Assembly: GCA_037367405.1 (NCBI GenBank)
Contig: JAZKJV010006045.1
Span: 62,001-126,000, forward strand
DNA length: 64,000 nucleotides
DNA from: Ottelia alismoides
Taxonomy: Eukaryota > Streptophyta > Magnoliopsida > Alismatales > Hydrocharitaceae
Reading direction: 5' to 3'
In this document: positions 10,850-23,109 of the stretch, in pieces
Position numbering within the stretch: the first letter of the stretch is position 1
Layout: every line of letters begins with the position of its first letter
Notes under the pieces: generated by a model
Databases searched by the model: none
What the model was told of the DNA's origin: nothing
Seen by the model: only the letters and a program-made list of their open reading frames with translations
Made by a program: the position numbers and the translations under genes

Positions 10850-12783
10850 CTGCGTACAAATCCTCAGCAAGCTCATTCCTGAAGCTACCAATCTACTGAA
10901 AAACTGCAAGCCTATGTATAATGTTCTTCTGTTACGATGATTATGTATGTTCAACGATTCTAATATAGTCTTCACTGTACATTTCATGCATTTCGTTTTT
11001 TCAGTAAAATATGAAAGGATCTTGATGCAGCTGTTTTAAATCACGCCTTCCACAGGTTCAGCTGTATCACTCCTTCTTATGTAAAATTTATTTTAAGAGG
11101 TAAAATATGGTGTAATGTAAATCATCCCTTATAGTATTAGAATGTGCTTTCATACCAATAAAATAGACAGACTATGATAATTATTTTGGACATTGTTGGT
11201 AAGTTAGTTTTAATAATATAATAAGGAGTTTTTATCCATTTCCAATACCAAAAATAAAATTGACCTAAGGTAACACATAATTTAGTATGATGAATCATTG
11301 ATATATCTTTCATTATATAATCTGATATCTAAAATATAAACAAAAAAATTTATTCATTAATGTAAAATTATATTTTATATTTTATAGTCATTAAACATCT
11401 ATTTTATTGAATGAGTCCACATGCCGACATTAATGATCTCATGAGCAAAGCCAACACTTGTTAGACCAATTGGAGCAACGTATGTATTCTCGCTAGAATC
11501 AAACTGGTCCAACACAATGAATAATTTACTATTCACCGTATCTTTTCTAATTAAATATATAGTGATAAATATTATTTATGACTTAATTCTGTATATTACA
11601 AAAAAGATCGTATTTGTCGATGGATTCCTAACAATAAATCATATAATAGAATTCATACCACTCCAAGAGAAGTGATCGAAGGCAATGATTAATTTAATAT
11701 TCGTATTTATATCTTCCGTAATTAAATATATAATAACAAATATCATTCTTTACTTTCTTCTTTAAATTTTCAGCGAATAATGATATTCATTATCATATTC
11801 CTCGCAATGAATCACATCACAATGGTTGACTTTTTCTTCTAATCCTTGCTAAATTTTGTGACGATCAATTTTGACAAATAATTAAACTGAAAATTCGATG
11901 TTATATTGACCTTTAACAATGAATATGACATTCGTTGATAATTACGTGTACAAAGATGATTTGACAACGGATAATATTTGTAGTTATATCTTTAACATCT
12001 GAAGCTATAGTAATGAATATTCATTATTTCTTGCCTTAGGTCATGTTTCTTATATTGGACGTTGACTTTTCTTCTAACGTTGTTAGAGTTAGCAACAAAT
12101 AACATAAATTTTAACAACAGATATATTATTGTTACATCAATCCTTTAACAAAAAATATAACATTAATTGACAAGAATATGAACAAAAATCAATTTTATAA
12201 CGACTAGTGTTAGTCGTTATATATATTTAACACTGGAGTATATGACAACGAAATACTCAAAATTTGGTATTGCCATAGACATTACAAGAAAATTGCCCTA
12301 AAACAATGAATAGTTTAATATGCATTGACATATCTTTCGTAATTATAATATCAGAGGATCCACTCAGTAACGAAACATGCAGTATATAATATCTGTTAAC
12401 AGAGTTCTCGGGGGTACGGGGAAACAAATAATACTAAAATCTTATACTCATAATAAGTTTACTAGAGAGAAGGTAAACGTGAGAAGTCTTACCTCGTGGT
12501 CGAGGTACCGGCCCCGTGATGGGTGCAAAGGCAAATGCTTGTTTACCATCTGATACAACGTAACCATGGTCAATGCCAAGCTCATCTCATGCAAAATCTA
12601 CGTATTATATACGCTTGACTCCTCAAAACTTGGATAATACATATGCATGGATGCATGCATACATGCGAAGGAAGCGTAGAAGTAGAACTCACCCAGTATC
12701 TCGTCTTCGGAGTCGGCAGAAACACAAAGGAGAAAGATCATCATGAACAACACGAGATAGATCGAGATGGACTTCTTGTCCAT
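10776..12783 (-). CDS. Secreted Arg/Cys-rich peptide precursor, three exons, 73 aa (family not recognised)
   Basis: The model joins minus-strand exons 12783-12693, 12549-12493 and 10849-10776. Both introns have GT-AG ends (GTGAGT donor for intron 1, GTAAGA donor for intron 2) and the reading frame is kept across both. The product has a lysine-flanked hydrophobic signal peptide with a likely cut after Ala23 (VSA/D). An acidic segment (DSEDEILD) follows, then an aromatic and proline-rich linker, then a strongly basic tail starting RGRRPII with nine Arg in the last 23 residues. The tail holds four Cys in a CC-x6-C-x3-C pattern, and cleavage near RPRGRGRR would free it. It looks like a secreted signalling or antimicrobial peptide precursor. 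That role is inference; I do not recognise a named family. A TATA box sits at the right distance upstream. Confidence 0.72.
11280..12300. repeat. Transposon-like insertion in intron 2 of the peptide gene
   Basis: Repeated motifs 'aatgaata.ttta' followed by 'atctttc.taatta' occur at about 11283, 11514, 11672 and 12303. Between them are many imperfect palindromes, including a perfect 10-bp stem (ataacgacta / tagtcgttat, 12197-12220). 'CATTACAAGAAAATTGCCC' at 12280 resembles a CACTA terminus (CACTACAAGAAA). This suggests a non-autonomous CACTA-like element, but I found no matching opposite end and no TSD. Confidence 0.45.
12493..12549 (-). CDS. Peptide gene exon 2 (Pro-rich linker)
   Basis: A 57-nt exon between a TATCAG acceptor and an ACGAG/GTAAGA donor. 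In the frame set by exon 1 it encodes GKQAFAFAPITGPVPRPR, preceded by an Asp codon split over the junction. Intron 1 is 143 nt long. Confidence 0.7.
12693..12783 (-). CDS. Peptide gene exon 1 (signal peptide)
   Basis: The ATG at 12783-12781 begins 30 codons plus one base, ending at the GG/GTGAGT donor. It encodes the whole signal peptide (hydrophobic core YLVLFMMIFLLCV) and the acidic DSEDEIL segment. The start is supported by a TATA box about 52 nt upstream. Confidence 0.75.
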
Positions 12784-12834
12784 GGCTGAGATCTCCTCAA
12801 CTGGAATGTGGTATCGGAAGAAGAGATGGGAGTG

Positions 12835-12841
12835 ATTTATA
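12835..12841 (-). promoter_or_regulatory. TATA box of the peptide gene
   Basis: The minus strand reads CTATAAATCA, 52-58 nt before the ATG. This implies transcription start near 12808 and a 5'UTR of about 25 nt. Confidence 0.6.
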
Positions 12842-13790
12842 GATGTTCCAATGGAGTTGCAGGTCGCATCCACACGCCATTAAATACCCCATTTGCCATA
12901 TCTCTGCCTTGTTGTTTTCACGTTCTACAGATCCAACGTCGGCCATGATGGTACATAAAATTTCATAGTTAATATAATGATGTCGATGGGATTAATGACT
13001 TGTCGCAACTTCGCTTCATGAATTCTAGTTTGTCAACTAACCTTTAATGGATACTCTGCCGGGGCAATCTTTCCAACCACAATTTATATCGTTTTATATG
13101 TTATTAAAGTTATGTCTTTTCAAAAAAATCTACTTCCAGAATTAATTGATAATTTATATTATTGGATTGACTTTTTAAGCATCACATCATTCATGAATTA
13201 GTACACATTATCGTGTGTGTTTATTTGCGTTTGTTCTTTGTTATTTCGCAGCTAATTTAGAATATACTTAAGCAACGGTTGCAGAGACTTGAAATTATCT
13301 AAATGGCTATTATCTCTCGTACGTTATTGGATATATTTATTCTAGCTTTTGACTTATTGATCCTATTTGTAATCATAAATGGGTTTTTGTTGATGTTAAA
13401 GAAGTATTTAACACTTTTAAGTGATTAGGATATACTTTTAAAAAAGATGGGTGAGAACAACAAAATGATTCGTTTGTGTTAGAATTTATTGATATGGAAA
13501 GAAAGATATGATAGTTGATGGACAGAAAAACAAACTATAACCAATGATTAATTGCATAAAACTAAGTAGAAGATTAGGATAAATTCAAAAATAGATACCA
13601 AAAATGACTATTTTTCAAAAGTATATTTTAGCATTATAATAAATTGGTAATGGTGTATTATTTTTATTAAATCCGACAAAACTGACCTTGTGGATCATAT
13701 CTGTAATTTAAGATCTAGATAGGTTGATTCTAATTTACCTATGGTATTGCTGTCATATACACACACACGGAGTAAAGTGGGGAAGAGGAT
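12842..13790. other. Intergenic region upstream of the peptide gene
   Basis: No gene or clear repeat is seen. It contains the promoter side of the peptide gene and AT-rich DNA. Confidence 0.5.
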
Positions 13791-14129
13791 TCACTTTAAG
13801 GAAGAGGATCCTCTGCAGAGTCCGCTGTACAAGTAAAGCTGTTTGATCATGATCAAGCGTTGCACACAAAATCCGAGTCTGACGGCCCTTTGCATGTGCA
13901 ACACTCGGTCATAATCGAGCAGCTCTGCTTGTATAAGAGACTTTACTATACAGCAGATTATCATCTTCCATAAAGCGGATAGAGAGGATCGTCTGCTGCA
14001 GGCGTATGCGTCGCTCGATCTTGATAGAGCAGTTCGCATGATTTCATACCTTCTGTAAATCCGTATCGTGCAAAATTGTGTGAACCGCTCGATCAAGATC
14101 GAGAGTGAGTCCTCTTCCCTAAAGTGGAT
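13791..14129. mobile_element. MITE-like element with imperfect terminal inverted repeats
   Basis: The left end TCACTTTAAGGAAGAGGATC and the right end (reverse complement TCCACTTTAGGGAAGAGGAC) are inverted copies of each other. The 339-bp interior has several 'cgatcaagatcgag'-like palindromes. A 123-aa minus-strand frame across it is not credible as a protein. No clear TSD is seen. Confidence 0.6.
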
Positions 14130-15169
14130 ACTCGAGCCGTCTCTCTCACATTCCCTCTCCATGATTCACCTTTCCTCTCAGTCCCTCATCTGTCACTTTC
14201 CAATCTCCCCACTCCTACCTCAAATCTTCTCTCTCTATATATTTCTAATTAAATATACCTTTGGCCTCATGCCATGTTTCTAATCCCTTTATAATGAAAA
14301 AAATAATTGATCCAAAAATTATTTGGTCAAACATACAATGCGTATTTGTTTAAATTTCTTTTGTATTTTAAGTAGAAAGTCAACTCTAAATGCATGTTAT
14401 TTATATTATAAATAGCTTAATATCTTACATTTTACTGAATATAAGTAAACAGGTAACAAATATCTTATTTGTTTTCCACGTGCCATTCCATTATCTTTTA
14501 AATATATCTTGGATATGTTATGAAAATTAAACCATCTAATATTATACGTGGATATTTATATATGTACGAAAAATAATTACATTTTCTTCAACTGAATAAC
14601 AAAAATAAAGCCCAAAATATATTTGATCGACATAATTCTCGTATCGATCATCAACCGTTAGAAAAATCCATTGGTAAGGTTAGACTTTTAAAATACCGTA
14701 GATTAGAAATACAAATGCACCTATAATATGATGTCCTACTCGAACTTCAAGTTTTTTTACCAAATTTAATCTCAACAAGTTATATAAAGAGATCAACTTA
14801 TCGTGTTTAACAATATTTACTTATTAGGGAGAATTCGGGTCTAAGTTATATTACGTGTATTTTTCTTTCATTTTGTGCATATGCATTATGCATATGTATG
14901 TATATGTGTGCGCATGTATAAGTATACTCATATAATCTCATTTGTTAATTTGTTTACATGAAAATTTTGAACTTCTTTTACGTAAGAACAAGGATTAGCA
15001 AATGCATTAAAGAAGCAAACGAGAGAACTTTTACTTGATCAATTACAAATGTTACTAATTGTATCCATGGACAATGTAGGTGAAAAATATTCATAATTGA
15101 AAAATAAGGATAAATACTAAATTCTCATGTGATGATTATTTATGTCGTAAATGTATTCTCACAAGACGA
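14130..15169. other. AT-rich intergenic DNA, nothing identified
   Basis: No coding frame, RNA gene or repeat terminus is recognised. Confidence 0.5.
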
Positions 15170-16539
15170 GAACATTGTCGATGTGGCGACCGCTCACAAG
15201 ACCTGGATTTCAAATAACAATTAACACATAAATGAATGATAAAGCAATGCAATATTTGTGTGGAGTTAAAACTTATTATAACTCTATAATATTGATAATT
15301 GGGGTTTAACAAAGGTCATATGGTTTCACAAGGCGAAACCACAGTCGATGTGTTGACTGCTTAATAAACCTTCATCAATCAACAATTAACCCACAACAAG
15401 AACCAAGCAATAAGTATCAAAACTGTGGAGTTAAAATGTGTTATATCTCTATAAAAAATGTGTATAGGTGCAAGTATGTGTAGAGATCGAACTTAGGGAG
15501 CAAAGGGTGGAAAGGGGGCAAAATAATGCACACAAAACAATTGCCATTCATCTCTTGTCATTTTTATTATTTTGTGGTTTTAAATTTATTTTTATCTTAT
15601 GTTGTTTTATTTTATATTTTGTATATGATTTATAATTTATAATTTTATATTTCCTTTTTGTATTTTTCATATTTTTATATTAATTTTTCTTTTTTTAAAG
15701 ATAAATCCAATATATAAGGCTATATATGCCATATAAAATGATATATTTATAAATACTAATAAATATAAATAAAAATGGAATAATTTTTTGGGGGGTTTTA
15801 TCGATTTTTCTATTTTTTATAGTTTTTCAGGAATTTTTGTTATTTTATTTATTTTTAAAGTCAAAAATATCCCAAATAAGGGATTAAATAAATAGACGGA
15901 AATTGATTTGAATATTAAAAATAGTAAATAGGTTCCAAAATTGTACAAATCAAATTTAATATATATTTACATGAAGAATTTTATAAAATAGAAATATATA
16001 TTTGAATTTTTAGTGATTTTTTTAGATTTCTATGAAAGAATTTGGAGTTTTTCGATTTTTCAGATTTTTCTTTTTCCTTTTTTAGTGATTTTTGGTCTGT
16101 AATTAAAATATGATAAAGTATACTATATATAATTTTTTGGAATTTTTAAAGACATTTTTTTATAGTTTTTTGGTATTTTCTAAGCTAGACAGTACAAAAT
16201 TGGGCTCCTTTTCATTTTTAATAAATGGTTTAAATGCATAGAAATGAAAATAAAAATATGGACATGAACAAAATGGCAACATGCATTTAATACTATTTTT
16301 GGATATTTTTAGGAGCACACTAACTGTTTATAATAAATAGAGGAAATGCATAAAATTAAATGTCCTAGCAGGGCATATTTGCAATAAAGATAAAAGGAAG
16401 GGGCTCAGATGCAAATGTGCCATAAATATACAATGTATTTAACAATTTACTGAACTTTTAAACAATTACAAAAATGTCAGAGTAAAGCATACAATTTGTC
16501 CAATCATGTGGGGACTACACGTGACTGGATTGGTGATGA
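15170..16539. repeat. Fragments of the X and Y modules
   Basis: Two X-like pieces (near 15180 and 15340, with 'caacaattaaccca' and 'cgatgtg..gac') precede a Y-like start at about 15460 ('agagatcgaacttaggg'). AT-rich Y sequence follows to about 16500. It joins abruptly to an inverted Z terminus at 16540. Confidence 0.5.
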
Positions 16540-17288
16540 ATCTACACTTCATCATCTTTATTCTATCATTTTGGCCTTAAAAATCCTAGTAAATGCGTGT
16601 AAATAACATTAATTTAGGCATTTTAGCATTCATGAATCATTGTGTTAATAGTGTATAAAATACGGTTTTTAAAGCCAAAATTACAGAATAAAGAAAAGAA
16701 AAGAAAAAGAATAAAATATTGTAAATATTTTATGACCTGAAACCCCGAGACCTAGGCATCTCGATGAATAGGTCGCCAAGGAATAAAGTAGGGGGAGATA
16801 AGGGTCATTTATACAATAAAAATTACCTTTTATTCAACCCATTCTTTATTCATTTTGGGACCTATTTTTGGTTCCACTTTTTATACTTCAAATAATGAAA
16901 CTTTGTATATGAAAGTTGTAGATAATAAAAAAATACAAAATTGATTTCACACAAAAATAATGTACAGATAAAAAGTTATGATATGAATAAGTTTCCAAAA
17001 TCCCAACTTCCCAGACCTGTATCTCTGAAATAAAAACTCCAAATGTCGACCTAGTCATCGAGATGCCTAGGTCTCGGGGTTTCGAGTCATAAAATATTTA
17101 CAATATTTTATTCTTTTTCTTTTCTTTTCTTTATTCTATAATTTTGGTTTTAAAAACCGCATTTTATACATTATTTACACAATAATGCATGGATGATAAA
17201 TAGCATGAATTAACAGTATTTACATGTATTTAATAGGGTTTTTAAGGCCAAAATGATAGAATAAAGATGATGAAACATAGATTCATCA
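16540..17288. repeat. Fold-back unit made of two opposed Z termini
   Basis: 16540 onward (TGATGAATC...) is the reverse complement of a Z end. At about 17043 the sequence switches to a Z end in the other direction, finishing in GATTCATCA at 17280-17288. The outer ~245 bp on each side are inverted copies, both carrying the 'gacctaggcatctcgatga' block, one as its complement. Confidence 0.6.
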
Positions 17289-19379
17289 ATCACCGACTTC
17301 TATTGTTTATTCTTTTATTCGTCATTGTAGTATAATATTCTTTTCACTTTTCTATACTTAGCACGAGTTATGTCTTTCTTTCCAACTCTTTGATCACTAT
17401 GAGGACGTACTTCGAGCTAGGTATAGGGGGGTGTCGTATATACTGTATATATACTTTAGCCATAACTCGTACTTTCGTATTTTTAAAACACTGTATAAAT
17501 ACTTGTAAAAAACTATCTGATAAAAATGAAATATTTCCTCAAAATTCTTTTTGTATATATAGAGTAATAAGTCAGGTTAAAATATTTTAAAAAATATTTT
17601 GAAAATGGTTTGAAAATCTATTTAAAAAATCTTTTGAAAATTATTTGAAAAATGTTTGAAAAATATTTTCAACCTTTGTAAAAATAGTGTGGCTTATAAA
17701 AAAAATCTCTTTATGTGAAATAAAATCATTTTGTAAAACTATTTGCAAATATTTTGAAAAATGGTTGAAAAATTATTTTGAAAACCTATATATACTATTT
17801 GAAAAATGTTTGCAAAATTGTTTTCAAATGATTGTAAATGATTGTTTGAAAAATTATTTTGGACTATAGTTTTCAAAATTATGTGTAAAATTATTTTCAA
17901 ATAAATTTGAGGAATATATGCATCACAATAATTAAAAAAATCATCATAAAAAAATTCCAGTTGTGTATATACCTGTATAAATCACTCAAGTTGTAAATCC
18001 CTTCACCCGGTTCTTGTAAATAATTGACTCACTCCTGTGTAAATATGTGCATATCATCCCTAACCCTTATTTTTAAAAAATATATGTACTTGTATATTTT
18101 ACTAACTACTTGCATAAAAAACTTTTTACATATGCATCATTTTTCAAAAATCCATAAAAATTTCAAATTTTGAAAATTGTTTCACAAAAAGATTTTGCTT
18201 TCTTTTCTTTGCATTGTACATATTTTCTTGCATTGGCATTTGCATTTTTCAGGATAGTTTTGATATTTAAAGTAAGTCTGGAATAAATTTGAAGAATGAA
18301 GCTTAGTTGGACCTTAGCCACTTAATTTCAAAGGAACCTTATAAGAATTGGAGTTAAGACTTTTCATGTCCTGATGACTTAATTCTTTGAGTCCATAAGA
18401 CTATGTTTGCATGTCATCTTGATAAGTCTAAGTAGAATATTTAACAAAAGCATGATTCTTTCAGACCGTGGCTTACCTTGGACAAGCACTCTACACGTAG
18501 CTCTTCATGGAGGAGGTAGTGAGGGGGTAGAATCTTTTGTCTTGGGGTAGCATACGAGGGTAGTACATCTAGGCAGAACCTCTCGTCCTCCTCTATGGAG
18601 GGAAGTACGTCTCAACCTGGTTTGGTGATGTTGAGATCGGATAGTCTACTTGCTCAAGAGGAAAAACTCCTTATGTACATGATGCACCTTGTATATATTT
18701 TCAATAGAAAAAAAGAAAAAATGCAGAATCTCCAAAAGTGGACAGGCCTGATTGAAAAGTAAAATGCCTATTGGAGTGTATATACAAGTGAGAAAAAAAA
18801 TAATAAGAGCTTCAAAGTCAAATATTTGTGAGCTTGCAGTGGATGACATGGCTACACTGGTCTTGCATCCAAGGATAGGTAACTACACTGGTTACCGTCC
18901 ATTCTCTTCTCCATCCCCTCTTCTTGAGCTAGTTCTACTTGAACTTAGAAGGGAATATCCCGGCTCCTCGAGGAAAGAGTTGATAGACCGGAGGATTAGA
19001 GTTACCTTGTTGAGAGAGGATGTTTCTTTGTTACTTTTGAGATTAGGAGCTATATTTCACTTACACCGTACAAGTAAGAATTCATAATCATAAGAATTTG
19101 TGTATGTAGACGTCATCTGATCTGACTGTTCAGGAGACCTGAATAGGAGTCTTGTGGAACTTAGAGGTTGTTAGGTTTTAAATCCATTTCCCATTAAGGT
19201 TCTGACATACTAATAATCCAAAGGTCCGACAGAGCTCCATATTATATTTTTATGAAGATAAGTTTAAAGTCAACATTGTTCTAACTTCTTTTCTTTTTTT
19301 TCTTTCTTTATTTCTGTTTTCACTCATTTTCCAAATAAGTGTTTGCTAATGGACTAGCAAAGGTGAAGTATAGGGAATG
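17289..19379. other. AT-rich region without a supported gene
   Basis: Between about 17585 and 17900 a degenerate TTTGAAAAAT-type motif repeats many times; the small ORFs there are repeat translations. A 111-aa frame at 18752-19087 has no recognised domain and no gene context. 'aaggtgaagtataggga' just before 19380 could be a decayed polypurine tract. Confidence 0.4.
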
Positions 19380-22300
19380 ATGAATCCACGATTCATCGTC
19401 TTTATTATTTTATTTTAGCTTCATTTCTTTAGTCAAACACCTGTAAATACTCACTAATTCCATAAAATTATCATTTTGCATGCATTTGTTAAATATGCAT
19501 TTTTAACACTTTTTGTATTCAAAATAAAAGAATAAAGCAGAAAGGAAAAAGGAAAGAAAAATAAAGGATATGTTTATGAAGTAAATACAGACTGATCCGA
19601 ACCCCGAGAGAACATCATGATTTGACCTGATCGACCAGGAATAAAGTAGGGAGAGATAGGGTCTTTAATTCAAAAATCAAAAATATTTTGTGAATACTTT
19701 TCCCTGTATATTTGTACAAAAATTATACTATTTTATTTGTACACAAATTGACTGTAAATTAATTATTTTTGTAAATAAAAGTTGTCAATAAAAATGTGTT
19801 GTAAATAATAAAAATAATTGCAAAGCAAAATAATGTACATACTGCAAATAATCACACACAGAAAAAGACGTAAAATGATAATTAAAAGACTGATTCCGGC
19901 TCCATACGAATTCAGATTGAACCAAACTTAATTCCATTATACTCTAAATTAAATTATCTTTCAAATGGTTATGATTTTATAATTTTTGGAGTTATGGTTA
20001 AAAAGTTGATTTTCTACGGTATTTTGTGCAGTTTTACCACTTATATATTTGTATATTTAATTCAAATTTATTTTTGTACACATATTGTACATTATTGTAA
20101 ATATTATTTTCAAATAAAAATAAAATTAAAAATATAAATAGTAAATTTTAAAAAAAATATATTTAAAAAATGTTTCCTTATGTGTACATGTGTATATTGT
20201 ATTATATGTACATAATATTTGTATCCAACTAATTTCCTTAAATAAAAATCACAAAAAATAAATATCTAACATTAATTAACTAATTTAATTATGAAATTTG
20301 ATCAATATTTGATTTATTTGATTTAAAAACATGCCTTGTATATAAGATATGATTCCATACCTTTAATGGACACCATTAAAGTGACTAATTAATTTCTATA
20401 AATTAATTATTAATTTAATTAATTCCAAAATTCATTTTAATTAATTAATTTATTTATTTATTTTATTAGTTAACCACTAAACACCTTCTCCTTTTGTACA
20501 TTCTTTCCTTTTTCAATTTACCTTCCCCTTTTGTGCATTCTTTCCTTTTTGAATTTTCTTCTCTTTTTATTGGCTCCTTCCTCCCTTATTCATTCTTGAT
20601 CGATCTTTGATGGAGAGGAGCCTGATCTCTGAGAGCTATCTTGTTGAAGAAGGGTACCCAGCCTCCGAGCCGTCTGGTGACAGCGTGTCGGCCTTCATCG
20701 AGGCCATTACGATGTATCCGACCTCAAGGTGAGATCCAATTTTCCTGCCGCTTCTTTAATGTAACCGTAGCATAGTTTTTATTTTCATCAAGCTCTTAGA
20801 TCTTTAAAAATCCAAAAAAATATCCATCATAATTTGATCCGACTCCGAAATCGAATTTTCATCTCTTGTCGCGATCTCTCCATTTTCACGTTCTACCTCA
20901 GGCAACCACGCACCTCCGATCACGCATGGTGGTCGATGATCCAGATCTATCTCTCACCGCACCAAGATCCGCAACCGTTCATACACCCCATTTTGTTTAT
21001 AAATAAATAAAAAATGCATATAATTGTTTTTATATCTCTAACATTTGTTTTGCAGGGTCATCTAAAAATTTTAAAAAAATCTCTAACCTTTTTTTGCAGG
21101 TTTACAATAAAAAACTCAAAAAAATATTCCTTTTTTAGTGTTTATTTAGCAGGTAAAAATAAAAAAAATCTACTGTTTTAATATATATATAAATTACATC
21201 TATTGTTCTATATAAATGTATAAAAAATAAAAAAACAAAAAAATTACAGCAGGCGGCAGTGCCGCCCACCGTGCAGCCGCCTCCTTGGTGTCCTCACTCA
21301 CGCCCCGCACGACTGTGCAGTACGCCACTCCAGCCGAAGGCTGCCGCCCGCACGTGCGTTAGTGCGCAGCAACCCTCGCCAGCCATCGCGCCTCCAGCCC
21401 GATACATGCCTCCTCCTGGGGCTATTCGCCCCCCGCCCTCACGAATGTCGCGCGTGCCCTCGCGGCCCGATCTCCTAGCGGCGACGCTCGCACCACCTCC
21501 GACCTCCGCGCGTATCTGTGCAGCACCGACAACGTGTGGTTGCATCTCCCGGTCGGCCCGCATCACCTCCAGCCGAAGACCCCCCCTTCGCCGTGCCTCC
21601 TTCAACACCGCGCGCCACCGCGTGGTGTCCCCGCCAGCCGTGCTCCCAGCGCACCGCCGTACCCCGCCACGATCCCTTTGGGCGGAGGCTTCCCTACCTC
21701 CCTTGTGAAGAAACAAAGGCCTAGGGTTCGGAATTTGGATATAAAAAAGGATCTTTTGGAAAATTACAAACTTTACATTGGAAAATTCTGGAATTGCAAA
21801 AAGGCCCCTGCTCCAAAGAAAGGCACGTTGATGCACGTTTTTACTGGGTAATTTGCGATTGAACCGCACCTTTTATTTATTTTTATATTCAGTCCGGATA
21901 CTTTAAATAATTGCATTTTAGTCCTTATGTTTCAGACATTAAACTTACTTGATCTTTTTGATGGAATAAATATTTTTATAGTTCTAAAATTCTTAAAAAA
22001 ATGTGTATGCTCCTGCTATGCCTATGAACATTGTATAAATTTTTCGTAGCATTTTGTTGTCATTTAATATATTTAAAAATTCAAAAATAACATTTTTTGT
22101 CTGCCCGAAATTAGAAATTTCATAAAAATTCGAAAATTTGCTTAAAAATTCCAAAAAAATACTATAGATGTATTTTGTTGTCATTTAATTTATGTCCAAT
22201 TTTCGTGCATATATCATTTATAAAAACCAAAAAAAAAACAAAAAACAAAAAATTTTAAAAAATTGTAGAAAAAATCTAGAAAAATCCAAAAAAATCTGAT

Positions 22301-22860
22301 TTCAGACTCTGTTTGTAGATATTTAATTGTACTTTAGATAAAAATAATTTTCAGGAGTGTTGAGCACTTAAAGTTTTTTTAAATTGCGAAATACTCTTGG
22401 TTGTGCACTGTTTTCTCTACTTTCCACTGTTTGATTTTTATAAATCATAAAAATATCAGAAGAAAAAATTACCAAAAATATTTTAAAACATATAAAACAC
22501 AAAAATATCTTCTCTGTAATTTTCTGGATATTTTTTACTATTCTGAAAAATACAAAAAGAGTGTGGTGTTGTGTGTTTTCATCCATTTGTGTTTTATCAC
22601 TTGTGCTTCATTTGAAAATAAAAAAATTCAAAAACCACTAAAAATTATCTTAGAAAATAGACTACATAATTTTTAAATCGTGCTCCTTGTGTTCGATCCT
22701 GGTCGGTATACCAGGTAAATAGAATAGCAAATTCGCTTCCATTTGCTTGTCATTGTTTGAATATCTTTTAAGCGGTTTAAAAAAAGGAAATTTTTCTCGA
22801 TTAACCGCGCTTGGTGATTCGGGTCACAACGACCCTTGTTTATTTACAAACTCAGCCCGA
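19380..22860. repeat. LTR-type repeat copy in the opposite orientation
   Basis: It begins TGATGAATCCACGATTCATC, related to the complement of the Z end. It passes through an AT-rich part, a GC-rich part (20600-21700) and an AT-rich Y-like part. It reaches a complement of the X/Y boundary near 22690 ('tgttcgatcctgg'). Overlapping GC-rich frames on both strands at 21259-21869 (149, 191 and 105 aa) are compositional and lack domains. Confidence 0.5.
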
Positions 22861-23109
22861 CTTGTCAGGCGCGTCATCAATTCCCCTCCCCTTAATCCCC
22901 TCTGCATTCTGACCCTCTCCTCTGCCACTTCCCATCCCTTCTTCACCTCGAGTTCGATTCCATTCCATCGTCAATCAACATCCTCCATACTTGATGCTCA
23001 TCTCCAGTCTCTGTTGATCTTGGCCAATGGCCAACCAATCACCACATCCTCAATTTCTTCCGGCCTCCATCCTCTCCTTCAGATCCCACATCATGCCATA
23101 CATCAAGCT

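Noticed and set aside
10694..10987. 97-aa minus-strand ORF
   Set aside because: Its frame is not the one joined by the splice sites. It is a shadow over exon 3 and the 3'UTR of the peptide gene.
13791..14162. 123-aa minus-strand ORF
   Set aside because: It spans a MITE from end to end, so the frame comes from the terminal repeats and inner palindromes.
18752..19087. 111-aa plus-strand ORF as a gene
   Set aside because: No recognisable domain, no promoter or splice context, and located in repeat-rich DNA. Possibly retroelement debris.
19362..19380. Polypurine tract and true LTR start at 19380
   Set aside because: The tract is weak. The other copies suggest that TGATGAATC can be a complemented end, so the orientation of the family stays open.
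21259..21869. Overlapping ORFs of 149, 191 and 105 aa
   Set aside because: They overlap on both strands in a GC-rich part of a repeat, are full of Pro/Arg/Ala, and have no domain. This is a composition effect.
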